DNA from: Mercurialis annua
Taxonomy: Eukaryota; Streptophyta; Magnoliopsida; Malpighiales; Euphorbiaceae
Length of the DNA: 64,000 bases
Reading direction: 5' to 3'
Assembly: GCF_937616625.2 (NCBI RefSeq)
Contig: NC_065571.1
Coordinates: forward strand, 55,475,651-55,539,650
Shown piece by piece: positions 35,776 to 48,077 of the stretch. The notes below the pieces were generated by a model. The model saw only the letters and a list, made by a program, of their open reading frames with translations, was not told the DNA's origin and did no database searches. The stretch's first letter is position 1; every line of letters begins with the position of its first letter. A program made the translations under genes and the position numbers.

Positions 35776-36041
35776 ATATAGATATAGATTAGGTTGGTTT
35801 TTGAATTAGTTGGTTGGTTTAGTGCAGCTGCGAAGTTATGCACGGGCCACGCCACACATCCACTCTGATCGGAGGTAATTAGAAGTGCACATATTATTAA
35901 AGAGAAAATTATGATTTCGAGCTCTATTTTTATTAGTATGAAAAAAATGATCGGTATCGATTTTCTATTCTAAAATTGGCTTCATCCAACTAAATATTTG
36001 GCTACGCGGCTAGTTGGTGCATAATATAGTTGTCGGATAAT
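35776..36041. other. Spacer
   Basis: No gene or repeat recognised. Confidence 0.4.
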
Positions 36042-36400
36042 TTTTTTTTGTCAGAGGCTAAACTTCATTAATTGAAGAAATGATATATACAAATAGAAAA
36101 TGACTGCTCATCACGAATGAGTAAGTCATTCCAAAAATAAATGATGAGAACTGCAAAGCAATCATATATAAGGACTTTTTCAGCCATCGAATGGGCCACC
36201 CAAATTAAATTTAATTTCTGAAAATTTGAAAGTAGATCAAGAATATCAACTAAGACTACTCTAACAACTCTGTCATCAGACGGCGATGGTTTGAAATCAA
36301 TAACTCATTCATTGTTGTTCGTAGTCTTAGTACCGCCACCACCATTGGTTCTATAGTGTCAAGAAACCGTCGTGCCTATATCAAAATTGAAAAAGCCAAA
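36042..36400 (-). pseudogene. Decayed LINE 3' end with RNase H-like remnant
   Basis: T run at 36042-36050 (poly(A) on the minus strand). Further in, the minus strand reads VVLVDILDLLSNFQKLNLIW followed by VAHSMAEK, the pattern near the end of plant LINE RNase H domains (spacer helix, then W-V-x-R/H-x-x-N-x-x-A). Frames are broken, and no target duplication was found. Confidence 0.35.
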
Positions 36401-36848
36401 TAGTAGGAAAAAATAAAATATAATAATTTGCCATTAAAAATAGGTCTATAGTTATTTTTTTTAATAAATAATACATTATCCACTTATTACTATTAGATGA
36501 ATGTGATGACACATTCATCAAATAGTAAAGTAAATAAAGTAAATTAAATACAAAATAATTATAGAAACGGCCATAAAGAGTTAAATGTTATATGTTATAC
36601 CGCCATCTAAAACAAATTGTTTACGAAACAATTACTAAACGGTCAATTCCCAATTTAAAATGCCAAAATTTAATGAAAATATTAGTTAGTTCTTAGACAT
36701 AAGACCAAGAAAAATTTGAAATAAATGTATATGAAAAACACCAGCATAATCATCCAATTTTATAGTTAAATTATTATTTTATAAATTTAAAGCGGAATTT
36801 TATATTTATGTTTTGAAAATTTAGACAAACTAATATCCATATGAAATA

Positions 36849-37161
36849 CTCCCTCCGTCCCATAAAGATAGAAAAAGTACCACCTTTTTTTGTCCCATAA
36901 AAATAGAAAAAGTTGAGTTAGTTAAGTCAAAAATTATCAAAATACCCCTACATGCTTATCATAAAACATTAAATGCATATTTTGAAAAGATAAACAAATG
37001 AGTTGTAAGTGCTATAATTAGTAGAGTGGCTTTGGAAAATGTACATAACTAATAAAGTACAAAGGGTAATTTAGACAAACTATCACAAATTACCTATAAA
37101 TAACTACTTTCTTAATTCTTGTAAAATGGGTACTTTTTCTATCTTTACGGGACGGAGGGAG
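36849..37161. mobile_element. Stowaway (Tc1/mariner) MITE, 313 bp
   Basis: Terminal inverted repeat CTCCCTCCGTCCCATAAAGA on the left and its inverse on the right (ctatctttacgggacggagg), flanked by TA duplications (36847-36848 and 37162-37163). CTCCCTCCGT is the canonical Stowaway terminus. Confidence 0.93.
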
Positions 37162-37551
37162 TATATTTATAGTGCAAACAATATATCTAAAATTATCAAC
37201 CAAAATATAAAAACAAATTATAGATTTTTAGAGATTTTTAATATTATGATAAAATTCATGTCAGTTAATAAAGTATTTTTATAAAAAACAAAATACATTT
37301 CTATCAAAAATAATTTTAACTAGATAAAAGAAAACCATTAGAAACACTAATAAAAGATAATGAAACAAAGCAGTGACATAGTATAAAATAAGGTGAAATC
37401 AAAAAAAGAATGGACTAACCAGAATTAAGTGTGCATATGATTACAGATACCTTTCATCAGTTTTGAATAACTTTAGATGCCAGCCAAAATTTAAGATATT
37501 GCCAATACATAAACTTTACACGTTTAAAGCATCTACAATAGATTCTTTCTC

Positions 37552-38608
37552 GGATAATTTTCACCATATTTTTGAGTTTGCTTCTGTTTTTTTGTCAAAG
37601 TTTTTAAACTCCAATTCATAACAAAATAATCTCTAAAAAAATTTTCTTTATCCTATTAAAGTTCTTAATTTTTAATTCGTAGCCTAAAGATTCCCGATAT
37701 TTCATTAAATTGTCGCAAAACTCCTTTAATCTATTTTTTTAATATTAATTGAGACTTATGTGGCAGTTAAAGTGTTGTAAAAGATATTTAAAAAGTAAAA
37801 GAAAAAAAAATCTTTCGTCTGTTTTATCCTTTTTATTAGTTTGATTAATAGAAATTTAAATATTGTAAAAAAATAATTAAATTATTTTATTGTCTTGTAG
37901 AATTAACTAATTCGTTTTAAAAATATATAATTATACAAAAATCAAAATCTCATTTCTATAAAAAATATAAATTAAATTTTTTATAATTATAATTATAAAC
38001 ATAATAAATAATATTGTTATTTTTGTTAAAAATTCTATTTTTAATTTCTTATTATAATTATAAGCATATAAAATAATACTTCAATTTTTATAGTAAAGTT
38101 GATTTGAATCAACTTGGTTGTCTATATAAAAAAATTTAAAGTAAACTTTTAGTAATATTATTGTATCTGTTCATAATTATAAAAGTTAAAAAAGTAATCA
38201 AAGAATTGTTTTTTAGAAATGAAATCCTGATTTTTTATAATTTTTTTATAAATAAATTAGTTAATAATACAAGATGGTGGTGTAATTTAATTAAGTTTTT
38301 TTTATAATATTTCAATTAACAATTAGGATATAAAATTAAATTAATAAAAAAATATAAAAAAAGATGAATAATTTTATTTTATTGTCTTTTTATATTTTTC
38401 TATGTAAGCCTCAATTAATATTAAAAATAGATGAAAGGATTTTTGTGAACATTTAATGAAATTTCAGGGATTTTGTGGGTACGAGTTGAAGTATAAGGAT
38501 TATAGTGGGAGAGAGAAGAAAAGTCAGAAATTTATTTGACTATGAATTGAAATTTAAGGATTTTAGTGAGAGAAAAACAAAGTTAGGGATTATGGATGAA
38601 AATTAACC
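37552..38608. mobile_element. Degraded inverted-repeat element, ~1.06 kb
   Basis: The left arm (about 37552-37760) and right arm (about 38395-38608) are imperfect inverted repeats, sharing for example catttcattaaat and taatattaattgag against their reverse complements. Ends read GGATAATTTTCA and GGTTAATTTTCA. No target duplication remains, so the Mutator-like assignment rests only on the long TIR and GG ends. No coding sequence. Confidence 0.5.
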
Positions 38609-39572
38609 AACAGTTGTCCTGCGCCAATTGGTTCACTTCTGTCTTTTCTGTCATAGACAATTGGTTTTTTTCTCTCACATGTTTTATTAAAAAATTCATA
38701 TTGTATTTGGAGAAAGTGGTGGCTGGTCACTGGTGTGCTATAGCCTATGGAGATGATAAATGAAATAAATGAGGAGAAACCATTTTTTTTGTATATAAAA
38801 GTTGTACCAAAAAATATTAAATAAGCTAAAAGTAATAATTTTGTCATTACATAATTTACATTGCCGTTCATACTGTTCTTATTTAAAAACCTATAAAAAA
38901 GAGGAAATAGATAAGTATTAAAACATATAAAAAAATATTATTTGGAACAGAAAAAAAAATTATACATGAACCCCATATTTTCCTTCCAAAATGAAAAGAA
39001 GTGGAAAATAAAAATTATAAATAACATTCTTTTGTAATTTTTAATACAAATTAAAAATGTAATAGTAAATTTATATATATAAAATTATTTTCCAAATGAT
39101 AAAACATTTATTTTTCATTATCTTTTTGTTTTCACTCCCATTTCCACACCACATATTTTCTCTCCTCACCAATTTTTTTTTTTGCAAACATATGTTTAAT
39201 TTCATACTTAAGAGAGGATATGAGCACAATTTGGTAAAAAGAATTGCTCCATTTTGGAGTTTTCTTAAGGATGTAATGATTGGTGAATCTTACTATTACT
39301 ATAATACAACAAAAAGATCAATCTAATATAGGTGGAAGACAAGAGTATGATTGTGTTAAAGAAAAAAAATTATAGTGGACATTGAGGGCCAAATTAAATT
39401 ATTTGAGAAAGCAAATAGTTCCTATATAATTCAACACACCAGTCAAAAATACATTTTTTTTTAATAAAATGACAATTAAAAAACTTTGTATTCCAACATT
39501 TTCAATTAAATACATCTTCTATTATTTATATAATAATAATGTAATTATTATTTATATAATCAAAGAAGAAGA
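38609..39572. other. AT-rich spacer
   Basis: No gene or element recognised. The ORFs are short and low-complexity. Confidence 0.45.
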
Positions 39573-39652
39573 GCGCTTGTTAAAGAAACTGGACTCACGA
39601 CCTTAACAATTTATTGTCAAATGGTTTCAACATTTGAGTTACAACTTGCTGG
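39573..39652 (-). mobile_element. Degraded tRNA-derived SINE
   Basis: On the minus strand it keeps an A-box-like gtaactcaaatgttg and B-box-like ggtcgtgagtcc in the same arrangement as the SINEs at 2835-2943 and 40981-41076. No clear tail or target duplication. Confidence 0.5.
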
Positions 39653-39779
39653 TAAAATTATTAGTTTCTCGTTTGTGCAGAAACAATATAATGGGTATTA
39701 TTTCAGTTTTACTAATCGGTAAATTACTCGTAGGTTCAATTTTTTCGACAAACGATGCTTGTCGGATTGTTTATATATA

Positions 39780-40496
39780 CAGTCGGCCCTCTGATAATTA
39801 ATATACATGGTGGATCAAAAATTTATTAATTATTAGAATTATTAATTTATTGAATTTGTATAGAAAAATTTTAAAAATTAAAAATTATATTATAAAGCAT
39901 TTGCACTCATAGACCTAATATTAATATTATATTATAAAAAAAACCAACTAATTAATATATTTTTACAATCACTCAATTTAAAAGAAATAATATTATATTC
40001 ATTTTCATAAATCCCAAATTAATAAAATAATAAAATAATTATAAAAAAATTGTATTTATAAAGTAAAATAACTTCTAATATCTTTTTGTATCAGGGTTGC
40101 TTCATATTCTCTTACTTGCTCATCTAATAACTTTCTTTAAAATTTTCTCAAATGAATAAGAAAGTCATAATTTGATGGTATTTCAGCTTCCACCTTACGA
40201 ATCAAGGTTTGTGTTGACCCAAATAAATCACCAATTGTTGTATTTTTTAAGTGTTGAACAACATTTTTATGTCCCACATATAAATTAAATAATTTATTAT
40301 ATTTATATATTATATATTTTTTTTAAAAAATCTCTCTAATAATTAATATACATATAAAATATGTTTTAAATTTTATTAATTATTAAATAATAGAATTATT
40401 AATTATCCGACGTGGAACGAAGTTTGTTTCCTCAATTTTCTATTAATAAATTAGAATTATTAATTTATAGAATATTAATTATCAGAGGGTCGACTG
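39780..40496. mobile_element. pogo-like (Emigrant/Lemi-type) Tc1/mariner element, 717 bp
   Basis: Terminal inverted repeats CAGTCGGCCCTCTGATAATT (left) and CAGTCGACCCTCTGATAATT (right, reverse complement) with TA on both sides. The form CAGT..ACCTCT.TAATTAAT is that of plant pogo-like elements. The minus strand at about 40080-40270 retains an open stretch (NTTIGDLFGSTQTLIRKVEA then NYDFLIHLRKF) that may be a transposase C-terminal remnant. Confidence 0.75.
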
Positions 40497-40690
40497 TATA
40501 GTTAATAATGTAGATGTGGGAGCTTATAAGAAAAAACAATATCTTTAAAAGAAAAAGAAAAAACAGAAAACTTTATAAAATAGAATGGGAGGCTGGCTGG
40601 GTCATGGTTTCTTGTGCAAAGTTGTTAACATCAGGACATAACTCCCAATAATACTTGCTCTGTCTCTGCTACTCTGCTCTGTAAAAAAAA

Positions 40691-43630
40691 ATGTTGAAGC
40701 TTTGGAAATGGTACCAGCAATGCTTATCTACTCATCCAGTGAAGACCCAGATGATTACTTCTGGATTCTTATGGAGTTCTGGTGATATTGGTGCTCAGTA
40801 CATCACTCATTCTACTGCTGTCAGCCACCATAAGAAATCTGTAATCTCTCTCACTATTCTTACCATTTCACACTTTGCATTGTTTTTATGTTTGTAACTT
40901 TTTATTGGGCTGCCTCTATTTTTCTTGATTTTACTTAAAGTCCTTGTCTTTTGTGTTTTAATTAGGGTTTAGCTCTAGTGTTTTTTTTTTTTTGATAAAT
41001 GGGACGGGGGAGCTTGTGGGAGGAATTGAACCCACGACTTAGCAGTGCTTATACCATTTGAGCTATAGCTCATTGGTAGCTTTAGTGTTTTGGATTACTA
41101 GTTTGACATTTGAATATCAATTGGGTTTGGTTTTTTAATTTAGTTTGGAAGTTCTTGCTCTATCAAATTCTTAGTTTGCTTTGTAAATGAGATTCATAGA
41201 TTGGAAAAGTTATCTACTTTTTGGGAATATTCTAATGTTTCCTCTTTATGTAGATGCTGTTGGTTTTTTGTTTTTGTTGATTTTGTGCATTTGGGTTTCA
41301 AGAATTTTGGTTGACGTAAGCTTTGTTAAGATATGAGATTTTCACCTCGCGGTTTTGTTATGAATGATTTCCAATGTCCCTAGTAATGCCTCCAATTTTT
41401 CTGTAATGGATGCATTACATGTGGTTGTAATGTCAAGAGAGGTCACTAGAGACACCTACTGCAGATACTATGAGAGCTGATGGTGCAAAGAAGTGGTAAT
41501 TTTATTCAAATTATTAGCTTCGCGAATAGCTGTACCTTCCTGTAATGGCACTATGGCAGTGTCACCTGGTGGTGTTTAGAGATTGTTTGAGTGCTTCTAA
41601 TTGGTTAAGTCAATTGCAACATTCATGCAAATCTGGTCCAGTAGCCCACTAAAATTCGATAGAAGTAAAGACAGAAATTTTCGTTAGTCATTTTTCTTTT
41701 GAGGACCAATGCAGAAAATGTTAATTCTTTGTGTCTGTAGTTGTATGAAGTTCATAAAACTTGGTCATTTTAAAGCAGCTATGTTCATGTGCGAAAATGC
41801 ATAGTTTACTTGGTTCTTAGGATAAGCCGCGGGTAAGAATGTTGAATCCATATTCAAGGCTGCACCTCCTTGTAGCATAACTATTTGGATGAAATCTAAG
41901 ATAGATTATACTGGTGCCAACTGAAGATTACTCTGTATATTCACCTAAGGAATGGAACTTCTATTTCTTGTGATTCTAGCCAAGTGTCTATGCTTAACAA
42001 TGTCTAACTGTCTTTAGTTTCCGATATATTGCAGTGCAGTTGCATTTTTCAGAGGACACATCTTTTATAGAAGATTCGTTGATTTTGGGCCAAACTCTAA
42101 ATATATGGCTCTACTTTGGAAAATAATCTTGATTCTAAAATTGCTAGGAAATAATTACATAACGTGTGCAGTCTGTTAACATCTGATGGAAGAATACGTT
42201 GCTAGTGCTCTAATTTTAATAAGAAGAGATTTTCCTTTTTCATATATCTTTATTCAAGTAATTAAATCCCTGTCCCTCTCAACTATTAACATTTCTCACC
42301 CGATTTTCTTCTAGTTTGACATTATCAGTTGTCAAGAAAAAACACTAGCTTAATCTAATTTTACTTATTTGTTTCGTTTGACATTATCTGTTGTCAAGAA
42401 GAAACACTATCTTAATCGAGTTTTACTTATTTATTTCGTTTTTTTTATCTAACTTATGCTATTGCGGTATTTTACCATTGCATGATGGGAAATAACTAGT
42501 TGTTGCTGCGATAAGCTGTATTTTGTGCATTTATCAGTTTATCTGCGCTAAAGATGGTACTACCTACTCTTCTTGAGCAGGATGAAGAAAAAGAATTCAA
42601 AGTCAGCTGGACACGTGTAGCTGCCACTGGTCTGTTTGGCTTTGGCTTCATCGGTCCATTAGGCCATTATTGGTTTGTGTTCATTCTTGCTACTTTTCTT
42701 TAAGTTATTTTGATTTTTCTTTTGCGTCTTTTGCAAGTTGCAACTAGTGACGATCTTCTTGTAGAGACGGTTTTTAAGCCTCAACAATCCATAACTTGTT
42801 GTTGGAGCTAAGCTGATGGCATAGGCATATATATATGATACTGAACCTTAATCCATGTATCAGTTGTCTTTAGTCTTTACCCACCTCTTGCCAGCTGATT
42901 AAACCATTTATTTTACTCAAGGGCTTAAATCTTGGAATGAGCATTTGTCCGTGCCGTGGCATATACCTATATATGAGTGTGTGTTGTGTCCATATCTAAT
43001 ATTTGAAGACGAGAAAGTCGATGGTTTAAATTTGACTGGTATCAATATCTTTTACCCAATTGTAGCAAAGAACTTTTCAGTTTTATTATTTAGGATAGTT
43101 TAAAGTACTGAAATTTGAAAATGAGATGCTATCATCTGTATTGAACATAATACTTATAATAGCTACATCAATTTTTGTTATAATGTGCAAATTCCTGTCG
43201 CAGGTATGAAGGCTTGGACAAGCTAATTCGGCTGAAATTTCAACTCCCGCCGAAATCATTGCGTTTTGTCGCAGCTAAAGTAGCAGCAGATACCTTGATT
43301 TTTGCCCCTTTCGACTTGTTGGTGTTCTTCTCGTATATGGGATTGTATAGCGGCAAGAGTGTGAAACAAGTGAAGGAAGATGTGAAGAGAGACTTTCTAC
43401 CAGCCATGCTTATGGAGGGTTGTATATGGCCAGTAGTTCAGGTTGCTAATTTCCGGTATGTGCCGGTCAGACATCAGCTCCTTTATGTCAACACATTTTG
43501 CTTGTTGGACAGCGCTTTCTTGTCATGGTTCGAACAACAAAACGATGCCCCTTGGAAGCAGTGGTTCTCATCTGTGAAGCCATTAAAGGAAAAAGAAGAT
43601 CTAGGTCAGGGTCAGAGTCAGGGCAGTTGA
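40691..43630 (+). CDS. Mpv17/PMP22 family membrane protein
   Basis: Three exons, 40691-40840, 42581-42672 and 43204-43630, encode 222 residues, the usual family size. The family signature is visible throughout: the N-terminal W.WYQ.CLS.HPVKTQMITSG helix with a GD.GAQ turn; the GPLGHYWYEGLDKL core joined across exons 2 and 3; the C-terminal block GCIWPVVQVANFRYVPVRHQ, then the WFEQ end. Family members (peroxisomal PMP22, mitochondrial Sym1/Mpv17) form channels or help metabolite transport across organelle membranes; which organelle is not clear here. Four hydrophobic segments are expected. The C-terminal tail is Gln/Gly-rich (KEDLGQGQSQGS) and lacks a PTS1. Intron 1 is long (1.7 kb) and carries a SINE. 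Confidence 0.88.
40981..41076 (-). mobile_element. tRNA-derived SINE in PMP22-like intron 1
   Basis: T run at 40981-40993 followed by the same body as the SINE at 2835-2943 (agcttgtgggagga, then the inverse B and A boxes). Flanked by tagctctagtg (40970-40980) and tagctttagtg (41077-41087), an 11-bp duplication with one change. It sits antisense about 140 bp inside the intron. Confidence 0.78.
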
Positions 43631-44491
43631 TGAATTCACCTCGGGCTCTTCCGTCCCGAGTGATAATAAAGACAGTCTGTTACCATTATTTGTGTAACAC
43701 CAAAAGAATTTAAAATTTGGGATTTGGGGAATACATTGATTGCTTTCTAGTTGTGAAACATTGTATTGGATCCCCTGTTGCAATGGTAAACAGACTAATT
43801 TGACAGGGCATTTGATTATGTATTATCAGCTCTTCTCATGTTGGCAATATGATGATGGTAGATTGAAAGAAAAAGCCACAGGGTTTAGATTTTCTTTTGA
43901 ATATTGGATGAAATGAGTTCGGGTTCCTCAACTCTCGTCTCTTTCATGCCATAGTCCTTAATCTTTAGTTTGTAACTTTAATATAATGCATAATGTCACT
44001 CAGGCACTTTTTTCATCAAAATTTAATGACATGACGGTCAGCTGTAGTCTTATTTGGACTGGAAATTAATCTTTTTGATCTCTGGAAAACAGCAGCCACC
44101 GAATAGGCCTTCAGTTGGCCGCCATATCATGAGATTTTGATAGAAATATGGTTAGAGTGATGCCAGTAAAATTATAGATACAAAATACAAATTAAATGAG
44201 AATTTTGTGAGAAAATAAAATTTGGAGAGCCCGGTGGGAGAGGGACAAAAGTCGAGGGATTATCAATGAAAATTGTCCTTTGATCTTATACAAATTTCTT
44301 GACTGCAGCTTCTTAACCAATTCACTGATTCAGTTAGTACAATTGTTTATAGTCAAAAAAACACAGCCTATCATTGTCAGAATCGGTCTATCATGTAAGA
44401 ATTTACACTTTGAGTATGAGTTTAGAACTACAAAATCTATGAAGAGTTGTATCAAAATATTATCTACTGAACTGAAATTACAGACTACTTA
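43631..44491. other. Convergent 3' spacer between PMP22-like and RSY3 genes
   Basis: 3'UTRs of two convergent genes. At about 44225-44275 the phrase gagggattatcaatgaaaattgtcc resembles the end of the inverted-repeat element at 37552-38608, perhaps a solo fragment. Confidence 0.4.
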
Positions 44492-47400
44492 CTACATGAA
44501 TAAACTATAGCCTCCCCCAAGTGGCACTCTTGGCTTGAATACGCAAGACACCATCAAACAAGGGCAGCACTTGAAGCCAATGCTCTGAAAAAACAGGAAT
44601 CAAGTTCAATACGGAATCTGAAACAATCACAAAAAAATGAGAAATTCATCAATACGAGCAGGATCAACTTACTGGAATGCTTAGCAACTGTCCTTGATGA
44701 TTGACTAGGACAGGTAGACTTCTTCTAGCAGCAGCTGGAATAGATTTCAGCACACTGAGACTTCTTTCTGCTGCAAATCTCAAATAATCTAGCTTTCTCT
44801 CCTTCATTTTCGTCCTCATTCCACTGGATGTAAATAATCTTTGCTGCTGCAATTCATCCAAACTAGCACATTTTGACAGCTTTGCGAGATACAGCCAATC
44901 ACAGTCATTCATGTGTCTCACCTCAGCAAACATGTCAGGATCAATTGTACAAGATTCAGAACAATGATACCAACTTTGGTCTCCCAAATCGTAACCACAA
45001 TCTGCTTTCTCAGAAACATCATTGACAGCTCTGTACTTGCTTGGTTTCCATGTGATAAAGAATCTGTTCATGAAATAGCAAATTTGTCCCGGTCTGAATT
45101 GTTCTTTTGAAGATGCAGTGATATATTCAACTTCATTACTTGAATTACAGTATTCAACTTCATTATTTGAATTACGGTTAACGCTATCTTCATTTTTGCC
45201 CTTGAAATGCTTGATTTCGTCCATCTCCAACAGAAGAATTTCCCTATAGGTTGACTCGCCGATAATATTATACCTCTTGGCTTCAGTTAGGATTGATTCA
45301 GATGTAGAGTCTAAGAAATGCACATTTGATGCATCTGGAACTAAGTGATCCGAATATGATTTTCCATCAGCTATAATTTGATCCAACTCACTTGGGATAT
45401 ATTGCTTAAGTTCTTCATCAGAATGCATGCTAGTCAATTCCATTCTGGAAGGCAATGGACAACCAACAGAGCAGCAAACTAGGATTTTGGTTCCCTTAGA
45501 CTGAGGAACTGGACATAGGTAACATCCAGCTGCTGTAACGGAGGTCTGCAGGATTGTCAAAAAACAGATTGAGACAAAAGTTCAGCAATCGAAGTCAATG
45601 TTGCATATAATGATAAAACATATAGATTAGAATTCCACAGCTCTCTATATTCTAAGAGATCTCATGAAAAGGAAGTTTTCTTCATTAAGCATGGTAATTT
45701 TTCAATATTTCACAAAGTATTTATATGAGAATTCCAGTTCAACTTAAATTTTATAGAACAGAGCAAAATGAACTCAGGAAAGACTCCTGCAAGATCCCTT
45801 TCCTGAATTGATAATAAAATCTCAAACCCATGTCTAAGCGATGCACTTATAGAGAGAAATTTACAAAAAACTTAAGGACTTGAACATCTGATAATAGAGG
45901 ACAAGCCAATATTACAGCAGAAGGATAAAGGCATGGAAGTGGACGTACCTTGCATGGGAAAGTACGGATGTAGTCTAACAACAATCTTGAAGCATTACCT
46001 CTAACTGGCTTGTGCCTCTGAGAGATGAACTGACAGATTCAAATCAAACAGCATTACAAAGTGTTTCCAAATGTTTCCAGATCAGAATACCACTCAGGAC
46101 AATATCAAGTCAGATTTAAACTACCTGCAAGACCAAAGCAATAAACTTTGCTAGGCATATGGCAATAACTTTTGATGGATCAAGAATCTCTAAATCAATG
46201 ATTGCATATCCCTGTTGCTGTAGCAATAAGCCAACAACCACATCAAAAAAAGAGGACGATGAGCAGGAATTTTTCATCATATGTTAACCACTGGGAAATG
46301 ATCAAACAAAATCTTCTTAAAAAAATTCAATTTCAAAGTATTATGGAAGTAGAAGTAGACAATAAATATAATCAGTCAATGATGCTTACATGCATGATTG
46401 TAACAGCCTGATTTATCAAATTAGAACAAATTTGATCAACAACAGAACGTGTGTTTCGACAAGCAGATATCATAGCCTGCAATTCAGACTTGAATGTATC
46501 TGAAAGAATGAACGACAAATGGATAAGCTTATATATAATGACACTACTACAAAATAGAAATTATCAACAATATTAAGAATACGCATCTGTACAATGAATA
46601 CAATTTCAAATTATTGTATCATATATACCAACATGATGACAGATTTCCTAATGACATTCGAATTCTATTGCGAACATATAATTGGCTTCGATTTGTTAGA
46701 TCTTCTACCCAGTCCTGTCCAGCCATTTGACATACCTAGAAAAGATGTGCAAGAGATGACATTATCCTTATGATATGTTAAAGCAACGAGATTGTTATAC
46801 CTGCAATCTCATATGACATGCCTTTTTTAGTGCTAACCTTATACAGGTCTTCTTTAGAAAAATTAAGGAGTGGTCTCACTAGAAGTATGCCTTTGTTCTT
46901 TATTCCCTCGTCGTACAATGGTAGGGTGGAGGAGAAGATTTCAGAAACAAACGCCATGCCAGCAAGTCCAAGCACACCGCTATTGCGAGATAGTCTGAGA
47001 ATGAATAGCTCAGCCTGCACTTGTTCAGACATTAAGACATTTCAAGCATCCTAATGATTCTAAATATTCATAAACAAGCAAACCGTAGGCATTTCAATCA
47101 AAAACATACAGACACAATAGTTAGAAGGCACAGTGGTTAAAACCTGGTCATCTGCGTGATGAGCAATTAGTAACACGCTAATTTGGTGCTGAAGGCAAAT
47201 ATTCTGAAATTTTTGGTACCTGAAGTTCAAAGAAAGTGTATTTGTTTCGATCAAACCATGAACTTTAAGCATATATATTTGAAGGAAACATTGCAAACCA
47301 CAAATATAAACAATCACCTCATATCTCTTGCCTCTTCCTGCAGATGACCCTGTTTAGGCTTCCCAAGTAACCAATCACAAGAGTCAATCTCACATCTAAT

Positions 47401-48077
47401 TCCTACATAACAAAATAGAAATTACAATGCACACAAGTCCAATAAAAGATCGTGATAAAATGTGGCAATAATGAAAATGGAGCATACCCATTTTTGAAAG
47501 ACGACCGGAAACAGTGAGAGCCTCCTCTTTACTCTCAGCACGTAAGCCATGGTCAACAATTATAGCTAAGAGTCCATCAACAAAACCACCGTTACTATTG
47601 GCAACTCCGTTAGTTTTCCAAGCAGCAGTTAGTACACAGAGCGCCATGCTGTCAGGTCCACCGGAAACTCCTATTGCTGAGGTAATTTTACAAAAAAGTG
47701 CTTATAAGCAAAAATTACTGACACTAACGAAAACCCTAAATAATTTAAACTTAGGAATGGAGTTCAGTTCATGATTTTTGGGTCATTTTTGAAATAAGTC
47801 GTGGAAACTGACCAATGCGGTGGTGGGGTTTGAGACCGGCCATGCTCATCTGCTTGGAGAAAGCTTCCTTGTAGTTTTTCAGGTCGGTTTGGTGTTGAAT
47901 AAGACATGATTTGCAGCAAAACATGCGAGTTGGGCAGTGGAGATACAGAGAATTGATATGTTTAGGATACTTTTTGAAGTTAATTATATTATTTTGAGAT
48001 TTTAGAGGCGGAAATGGAAAGCTTCTGGCAACCAACGCCGCCGTTTGTGACGACGGAATCAGGCATCTCCTCCCCAT
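44492..48077 (-). CDS. RSY3: tRNA(Ile)-lysidine synthetase, plastid type (RASPBERRY3-like, TilS)
   Basis: Eleven exons on the minus strand: 47813-48077, 47488-47676, 47318-47402, 47144-47219, 46838-47014, 46633-46735, 46390-46499, 46125-46211, 45949-46017, 44673-45545, 44492-44584; 708 residues. TilS converts the CAU-anticodon C34 of a tRNA-Ile to lysidine, so that it reads AUA. The PP-loop ATPase motif IGVSGGPDS is at 90-98. It is followed by IIVDHGLRAES, the IRCEIDSCDWL segment, LLIAHHADDQAELFILRLSR and the ISLE-like block VRPLLNFSKEDLYKVCQMAG with DWVEDLTNRSQLYVRNRIR. The first ~75 residues look like a plastid targeting sequence. The long C-terminal part (mainly the 873-bp exon 10) is plant-specific. 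In Arabidopsis the homologue RSY3 is needed for embryo development. The start codon at 48075-48077 is the first ATG in frame; Met52 is an alternative. Confidence 0.88.

Noticed and set aside
44492..48077. Bacterial contamination or recent horizontal transfer (bacterial-type tilS)
   Set aside because: Eleven exons with plant introns and an N-terminal targeting region. Nuclear plastid-type TilS genes are normal in plants.
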